Assembly (NCBI RefSeq): GCF_000190415.1
Contig: NZ_AEWF01000002.1
Coordinates: 124,001 to 188,000, forward strand
Direction: 5' to 3'
Length of the DNA stretch: 64,000 nt
Source of the DNA: Candidatus Odyssella thessalonicensis L13
GTDB taxonomy: Bacteria > Pseudomonadota > Alphaproteobacteria > Paracaedibacterales > Paracaedibacteraceae
Of the stretch, positions 56,591 to 64,000 are shown piece by piece. Position 1 is the first letter of the stretch, and every line of letters begins with the position of its first letter. The position numbers were made by a program, and so were the translations under genes. A model generated the notes under the pieces. It was given only the letters and a program-made list of their open reading frames with translations, did not search any database and was not told the origin of the DNA.

Positions 56591-57505
56591 ATGAACTTTA
56601 TCTATAAGCTTAATAAGTATATCCGCCTATGGCTGTTATTGATCATAAATTGTGCCGTTAGCATGGAGATAAATGATCAAGAGCGAGCTCTTGACTCTGC
56701 CACGAATTCAATTGATTTTGAGATAACCTGTTCAAATAGGGCTCGCGAAGTTATGCATGAGCGTAATCTATCGTTGATAGTCTGGGAAAGCTCACCGCAG
56801 AATTGTCGAGAAAAAATTATTGGTTGCCTGCAGATGCTCGCCCATAATCCCGTACAAAGCAGTTTTGCCCTTCAGCAAGCCTACCCTCTTGTGAAAGAGC
56901 AGACTGCTCTGGTTGTTATCTGTCATCTCTTGAAAACACCTCCGGTCTCGTCGTCACCGGTTACTGAAGAGAAGGCCTTAAATTGGGTGAGAGTGCATAC
57001 CGCTTATCTGCAAGACCATACTATCCTCGTTTATCGCCGCTGTGATCAATCTAGAAAAGGACAAGTTCTTCATAAGCTCAATTTGGGCGTCGACATATCA
57101 AATAGTGGCAGATTTATAATACGGCCTCAGGGGCGCTATAAAAGCTTGAACTTATTTAATGATCTGCCTCTTCTTAATGAAGTTAAAGAGAGCAGCTTAC
57201 CGATTTTTATTCTAGGGGCTCACTTCTCAACCCTTAATTCTGCAACTGCTTCACAGCACCATTTATATCAAAGTTCCCTAATTATTAAAGAGTACTTAAG
57301 CGAAGCTTTCTCAATTTATCCCGAGGACTTTAGGCGGCCGGCCCGACAATTCAAACATTTGCTGGCTGAATTTCTTATCCACGCTCAAGTGGTTGATTAT
57401 TCCCGCCTCAATGAAATTCAGTCCGTAATAAGGCAAGAATTGTTGTCTTATCGCCAAATTAATAAGTGGGAAGCAAGGGAGATAATTGAGGCTGAGGCTC
57501 TCTAA
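56591..57505 (+). CDS. Exported protein of unknown function
   Basis: 304 residues. Signal peptide of about 24 residues (basic YKLNKYIR, then LWLLLIINCAVS). The mature part is mixed alpha/beta, with NCREKIIGCLQML, TILVYRRCDQSRKGQ and FILGAHFSTLN. No family or catalytic motif recognised. Neighbours on the right are F-box genes, so it may belong to the same exported set. Weak ribosome site. Confidence 0.75.
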   Translation: MNFIYKLNKYIRLWLLLIINCAVSMEINDQERALDSATNSIDFEITCSNRAREVMHERNLSLIVWESSPQNCREKIIGCLQMLAHNPVQSSFALQQAYPLVKEQTALVVICHLLKTPPVSSSPVTEEKALNWVRVHTAYLQDHTILVYRRCDQSRKGQVLHKLNLGVDISNSGRFIIRPQGRYKSLNLFNDLPLLNEVKESSLPIFILGAHFSTLNSATASQHHLYQSSLIIKEYLSEAFSIYPEDFRRPARQFKHLLAEFLIHAQVVDYSRLNEIQSVIRQELLSYRQINKWEAREIIEAEAL

Positions 57506-57599
57506 GCTCTTATAAGTTAGCAGTGCTAGGTAATGCCGCCTTAATTAGGGTAAGGTGAAAAAAAGAGAAGAAGGGGGAGTCTGCTATAAGTAGGATATG

Positions 57600-57629
57600 A
57601 TGGCACTCTCATGTCACAGAGAGCGCCAT
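57600..57629. terminator. Hairpin between convergent genes
   Basis: 11-nt arms ATGGCaCTCTC / GAGAGcGCCAT (one A-C mismatch) with an 8-nt loop, between the ends of the genes at 56591 (plus) and 57703 (minus). No strong T-run. Confidence 0.5.
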
Positions 57630-57702
57630 ACTAAAAAGTTAGTTGCCATCGCTTTTCTTAGATCACGTTTTTATGGCAATATTCTAGTATGTCCTCTTAT
57701 GT

Positions 57703-58416
57703 TTATTGAGGGGAGTTTTCTTCGTCTGTCGTGCTGACATTAATGTTATGAAGAATTGCTCTGGCAAGCAGGGGAGGAATAAAGTCAACTTTAACAAAAA
57801 CAGCAAGAAACTTGGCGAATCTATTTTTATCTGTACATCTATAGCCACCTTCAGATAGTTGCACAGGAGTCTCTCCGCTCAAAAGTCCGGCTTTCTGTAA
57901 CTCTGCGACAATCTTCGGATCTTCTTGCACTGACGAGAAACAAATACTAATCCTGCCCTCTTCGTAGCCAAGAATTTGAATCGCCTCTATTTGACTGTTG
58001 TCCTGGTCCTGAGGGATAACATACAACCTTCTATTATTCAAAAATGATTGATTACGCCTTGAAGGAAGGATCTTACTGAAGTCTCCCACAATTCTCCAGT
58101 TTTCGCTAAGTTCTGTAAGTTTTTTATACACCTCCTGCCAGCTTTCGCCTTCTATCGGCTGTGCAAGGAATTCTTGAAAATCGTTCTGGATACGATTTTT
58201 CCACGCTGGATCATCATTTACAAACTCATGCCATTGCCTGCTTACACAAGCTACTTTTACTGCATTTACTCCAGGAAGTTGATCAATAATCTGTTGTTGA
58301 AGTTCTGTAGGAAGATGATTCCCTCCTGTAGTTTCTTCAGGAGCGTCCATCTCCATCGCCATTACAGAGGTTAAACTTAAAGCAGCGGCATGTAAAAAGC
58401 AGATTGGTTTATACAT
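57703..58416 (-). CDS. Exported F-box protein
   Basis: 237 residues. Signal peptide MYKPICFLHAAALSLTSVMA. An F-box follows directly: HLPTELQQQIIDQLPGVNA ... KVACVSRQWHEFVNDDPAWKNRI. The C-terminal ~130 residues have no known domain. They are shared with the interrupted paralogue at 58535-59239, so the whole gene was duplicated in tandem. Predicted to be exported and, through the F-box, to bind a host Skp1; no partner gene is seen. Confidence 0.8.
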   Translation of the reverse strand: MYKPICFLHAAALSLTSVMAMEMDAPEETTGGNHLPTELQQQIIDQLPGVNAVKVACVSRQWHEFVNDDPAWKNRIQNDFQEFLAQPIEGESWQEVYKKLTELSENWRIVGDFSKILPSRRNQSFLNNRRLYVIPQDQDNSQIEAIQILGYEEGRISICFSSVQEDPKIVAELQKAGLLSGETPVQLSEGGYRCTDKNRFAKFLAVFVKVDFIPPLLARAILHNINVSTTDEENSPQ

Positions 58417-58534
58417 TTTTATTCTACCTATTTAGATGTTAAACCGCCTATTGCGAGATACCTGAAATTAAAAGAAATCAGCAAACTGCCCCTTCTTTAT
58501 CGGTGATGCAATCAAATCCCGAGTATTTACACTC

Positions 58535-59239
58535 CTAGGACTGGGTGGTTGTGATATTAACTTTAGAAAGAATTAATCTTGCAAGCAGGGGAGGAATAAA
58601 ATCAATTTTAACAAAAACGGCAAGAAATTCTGCTAATCTATTCTTATACCTACAAGTATAGTGGTCTCCAAAGTTCTCTGCTGCTTGATTTCCGGCCGTA
58701 AGACCGGCGTTGCTTAACTCTGCCATAGCTTTCGGCTCTATTAGATTGGTCTGGATATGAATACTAACCTCACCATTCTGGAATCCGAAGATACTGATAT
58801 GGTCTATATGGCTTTTGCTCCGATCGTGAGGCCTAAGCTCCAACTCTCTGTTAATTGGAATTCTAGTAAGTCCATGGGTAGGAGTATGGATTTTTCTGAA
58901 ATCTCCTTCAATTATCCAGCTTTCTTTCAATTCTGTAAGGCTTTTATAGACATCCCGCCAGGTTTAGCCTTCTATAGGGGGTACTTGATCTTCTTGTTGA
59001 AAATCATTTTGGACCCGGTTTTTCCATCCTCGTTCATCTTTTGCAAGGTCACGCCATTCGCAGGTTACTTGAGCTGCCTTGACCACTTCTTCTGCATTCA
59101 GCTGATCAATAATCACTTGCTGGAGTTCTCTAGGAAGATGATTCCATCCTGTGGTTTCTTCAGGAGCGTCCATCTCCATCGCCATTACAGAGGTTAGACT
59201 TAAAACAGCAGCGGGTAAAAAGTGAAATGACTTATACAT
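58535..59239 (-). pseudogene. Tandem F-box paralogue interrupted by one TAA
   Basis: Parallel to the gene at 57703-58416: near-identical N-terminus (MYKSFHFLPAAVLSLTSVMA, then MEMDAPEETTG) and an F-box (HLPRELQQVIIDQL ... CEWRDLAKDERGWKNRV). In-frame TAA at 58964-58966 stands where the intact paralogue has Glu in GESW; the frame then resumes in register (TWRDVYKSLTELKESW) and runs to 58535. One base change GAA to TAA explains it. The C-terminal part from 58930 could be expressed from a TTG but without a ribosome site. Diverged from its paralogue elsewhere. Confidence 0.85.
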
Positions 59240-59439
59240 GTTTATCCTTACTATTTAGGTATTAGACCGCATATGGCGACATAGCTGAAATTGAAAAAAA
59301 TCATCAAACTGTACTTTCTTTATTGGTGAGGCAGAGACCGGGTGGTAACGCTGCTAATGCTTTTGACGAGATAGGAGGCTAACCCCCTTGTAAGTGCCAC
59401 ATCCGAAGCGCATATGAATAATGTTTAAATCTTCATCAA

Positions 59440-60066
59440 TTATAGTCTGAGCATGACAATACAGGCCGGTGATTTGTGAGCCAAGTTAAAAGTTTGGCCA
59501 TTATGGCAGTTCGATGCAGAGTTTCCTAAACCCATAACAATAAAATACCCTTCCTGAGGGTGGGGTTCTCCCGCTTTAGCTTTTAGGAGCATGGCTTGTT
59601 TAGGGGTTAAAGCAGCGGTGGAGCCGTCGGGCGAATTAGAAATTACCAGCCAGTTTCCAGCGTAGGCCCCGCCTGCTGGTTTGCCAACAATAGTAATGAT
59701 GCCGCCTATTCTACACGGCGGGGCATGATCGCTTTCGGCCAGGCCAGCTGCTTTTAAATGGCGCCAGACCTGGGTAGATTCAGTTTGGTTGATAGTGCCA
59801 TCGCCGCTGCCACTGGTGACGCCTAAGCCAAAATGGTCTCGGGCGCGGCTATCATTGCCAGGCCATTGCCCAAACTGATCACGGTAATTTAGTATAGAAA
59901 GTTTGACTTGATTAAGCTCCTCGATGGTAGCTTGCACTCGTGCAGTTTCAATTAGGTCTTGCCCTTTAAAGACTGCTGCTGTGATCAGACCGATAATAAT
60001 TAAAGCGATCGATATCTCAATAAGGGAGAAAGCGCGTAAGCGCCGAGGTATTTTGTTCTTCTTCAT
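59440..60066 (-). CDS. Type IV prepilin-like protein
   Basis: 208 residues. A basic leader (MKKNKIPRRLRA) is followed by FSLIEISIALIIIGLITA, the type IV pilin/pseudopilin N-terminal helix with Glu5. The processing residue is Ala instead of the usual Gly. The rest is a globular domain with NQVKLSILNYRDQFGQWPGN and two Cys (CRIGG, CHNG). It could be a minor pilin or pseudopilin. No other pilus genes are nearby, so its machine lies elsewhere if it exists. Confidence 0.8.
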   Translation of the reverse strand: MKKNKIPRRLRAFSLIEISIALIIIGLITAAVFKGQDLIETARVQATIEELNQVKLSILNYRDQFGQWPGNDSRARDHFGLGVTSGSGDGTINQTESTQVWRHLKAAGLAESDHAPPCRIGGIITIVGKPAGGAYAGNWLVISNSPDGSTAALTPKQAMLLKAKAGEPHPQEGYFIVMGLGNSASNCHNGQTFNLAHKSPACIVMLRL

Positions 60067-60155
60067 TCTATAACCCAGTGCTATAAGTGCAAAAGTAAAA
60101 ACAGGGTAGTATGACTACCCTGAAAAATAAAGAAGTAATTTTAGGCGGCTTACAG

Positions 60156-62496
<2,341 letters not shown>

Positions 62497-62511
62497 CAGT
62501 TAACCTCCTCG

Positions 62512-64000
62512 TTACCCGACAAAGTTCTTGGCAAATGTGGCAGCGAATTCATTGAGCAACTTTTCTTGCTCCTCCGTTAATTTTCCAGCTTTGTCAATTT
62601 CAGCTATTAATTTTGGATGCTCAATTTTTAATGCTTGAATATATTCTTTCTCGAATTTACTGACATGCTTGGGATCAACATGGTCTAAATAGCCGCGAAC
62701 ACCCGCAAATATAGAGACCACTTGCTCGCCGACACTTAATGGTGAATATTGAGGTTGCTTTAACAGTTCAGTCAAGCGAGCGCCCCGGGCTAGTAACTTC
62801 TGCGTTGATGCATCAAGATCAGAGGCAAATTGCGCAAAAGATGCCATTTCGCGGTACTGGGCGAGTTCCAACTTGATTTTACCTGCGACCTGCTTCATAG
62901 CTTTGGTTTGAGCGGCCGACCCCACACGGCTAACTGATAAACCGACGTTGATGGCCGGGCGGATGCCTTTATAGAACAGCTCTGTTTCAAGGAAAATCTG
63001 ACCGTCGGTAATGGAAATAACGTTGGTCGGGATGTAAGCCGAGACGTCACCCGCTTGAGTTTCAATAATAGGCAAAGCTGTTAAGGAGCCGCCGCCATAC
63101 GGATCATCCAACTTAGCGGCCCGCTCTAAAAGGCGGGAATGTAAGTAAAAGACATCACCCGGATAGGCTTCACGTCCAGGGGGTCGGCGTAAAAGTAGAG
63201 ACATTTGACGGTAAGCTTGGGCATGCTTGGATAAGTCATCATAAATGATAAGAGCATGCATTCCATTATCCCGGAAATACTCACCCATGGCACAGCCGGT
63301 ATAAGGGGCGAGGTATTGCATCGGAGCAGGATCCGAGGCGGTTGCCGCCACCACAATTGTATAATCCATGGCCCCGGCATCTTGCAGTTTTTTAACCAGG
63401 CTGGCTACGGATGACCTTTTTTGGCCAATGGCCACATAAATACAATAAAGCTTCTGACTTTCGTCTTTACCTTTGTTGGCTTCTCGCTGATTGATGATTG
63501 TATCAAGAGCAATGGCTGTCTTTCCCGTTTGGCGGTCACCAATGATTAACTCTCTTTGACCGCGCCCGATGGGGACCAACGTGTCGACCGCTTTTATCCC
63601 GGTCTGCATGGGTTCATGAACGGATTTACGTTTAATAATGCCAGGGGCTTTAACTTCGACGAGGCCACGACTTTCAGCAGGGATGTCGCCTTTGCCGTCA
63701 ATCGGATTGCCCAGGGCATCAACAACTCGGCCTAATAAACCCTTACCAATGGGAACATCCACAATCGTTTTGGTGCGTTTAACAGTATCACCTTCGCGGA
63801 CGTCTTTGTCAGGTCCAAACAGCACCACGCCCACATTATCGACTTCAAGATTGAGAGCCATGCCATAAGCGCCATTGGTAAACTGAACAAGCTCACCAGC
63901 TTGGACATGCTCGAGCCCATGAACGCGAGCAATACCATCTCCGACGGACAGGACGCGGCCTGATTCGGCAATGTCAACTTTTGCCTCATAATCATTGATC
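62512..64000 (-). CDS. atpA: ATP synthase F1 alpha subunit, 5' end cut by window edge
   Basis: About 495 residues are visible; the first ~15 lie beyond 64000. The frame continues upstream of the internal ATG at 63861 (reading back from [10 protein letters not shown] to IADSGRV-like [19 protein letters not shown]), so that ATG is not the start. Non-catalytic nucleotide-binding subunit: Walker [27 protein letters not shown] and the [17 protein letters not shown] alpha/beta signature. First visible gene of the operon on this strand. Confidence 0.98.
   Translation of the reverse strand, partial: INDYEAKVDIAESGRVLSVGDGIARVHGLEHVQAGELVQFTNGAYGMALNLEVDNVGVVLFGPDKDVREGDTVKRTKTIVDVPIGKGLLGRVVDALGNPIDGKGDIPAESRGLVEVKAPGIIKRKSVHEPMQTGIKAVDTLVPIGRGQRELIIGDRQTGKTAIALDTIINQREANKGKDESQKLYCIYVAIGQKRSSVASLVKKLQDAGAMDYTIVVAATASDPAPMQYLAPYTGCAMGEYFRDNGMHALIIYDDLSKHAQAYRQMSLLLRRPPGREAYPGDVFYLHSRLLERAAKLDDPYGGGSLTALPIIETQAGDVSAYIPTNVISITDGQIFLETELFYKGIRPAINVGLSVSRVGSAAQTKAMKQVAGKIKLELAQYREMASFAQFASDLDASTQKLLARGARLTELLKQPQYSPLSVGEQVVSIFAGVRGYLDHVDPKHVSKFEKEYIQALKIEHPKLIAEIDKAGKLTEEQEKLLNEFAATFAKNFVG

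Noticed and set aside
58757-59197. 146-codon plus-strand frame opposite the interrupted F-box gene
   Set aside because: The minus-strand reading aligns with the intact paralogue over its full length; the plus frame is its shadow.

Overview
This 64 kb window comes from an alphaproteobacterial chromosome. The best guess is an intracellular lineage of the Holosporales/Paracaedibacter type (protist or amoeba endosymbionts). This is inference from three things: a housekeeping core in alphaproteobacterial order (tRNA-Leu-tig-clpP; HIG1 protein/cobalamin adenosyltransferase/etfBA/3-hydroxybutyryl-CoA dehydrogenase; polyprenyl synthase divergent from a TrmN6-type methyltransferase), many exported proteins with eukaryote-like parts (F-boxes, a Ulp1-like cysteine protease), and tandem aromatic amino acid permeases. 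No insertion sequence, CRISPR array, prophage or rRNA operon was seen. One tRNA (Leu, anticodon UAG) is present.

Layout. 1-4.2 kb: dxs (its 3' end lies outside the window) and valS. 4.4-8 kb: a DsbA-like oxidoreductase, a large exported protein ending in a HicA-like domain, and an exported methyltransferase-like protein. 8-11 kb: priA and tal. 11-16 kb: a block of exported proteins (a coiled-coil protein split at an A8 tract, a partner of unknown function, an F-box/HAF-repeat protein). 16-26 kb: lpxC, an MFS transporter, a polyprenyl synthase, a frameshifted trmN6, then HIG1, hydrolase, adenosyltransferase, etfB, etfA, hbd and xseB. 26-28 kb: a second exported protein with a HicA-like C-terminus. 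28.6-35 kb: rodA-truB-rpsO-pnp and fumC. 35-38 kb: exported proteins of unknown function with a degraded duplicate. 38.7-41.5 kb: tadA and three envelope proteins (SlyB-like lipoprotein, L,D-transpeptidase, autotransporter passenger fragment). 41.8-44.2 kb: two permeases. 44.5-45.4 kb: a 57-residue ORF and a LuxI-family acyl-homoserine-lactone synthase. 45.6-50 kb: a uracil-DNA glycosylase, an F-box-like gene broken by a stop codon, and a glycine-rich membrane protein between two copies of a repeat. 50.7-54.3 kb: clpP, tig, tRNA-Leu and the Ulp1-like protease. 54.4-60 kb: a detached atpC, ftsZ, an unknown exported protein, an F-box gene and its nonsense-interrupted paralogue, and a pseudopilin. 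60-64 kb: atpD, atpG and atpA (atpA runs off the right edge).

Two themes stand out. First, many predicted exported proteins look like effectors aimed at host ubiquitin or RNA biology. Second, several genes are interrupted: three apparent one-base losses, all in homopolymers (A8, C6, T6), two single in-frame TAA codons, one further frameshift, and one eroded duplicate. The homopolymer cases could be sequencing error, slippage-rescued genes or true decay, and the sequence alone cannot decide. The LuxI-type gene, with its upstream small ORF and a 20-bp perfect-arm palindrome, is the clearest candidate for a signalling system not expected in a host-restricted bacterium.
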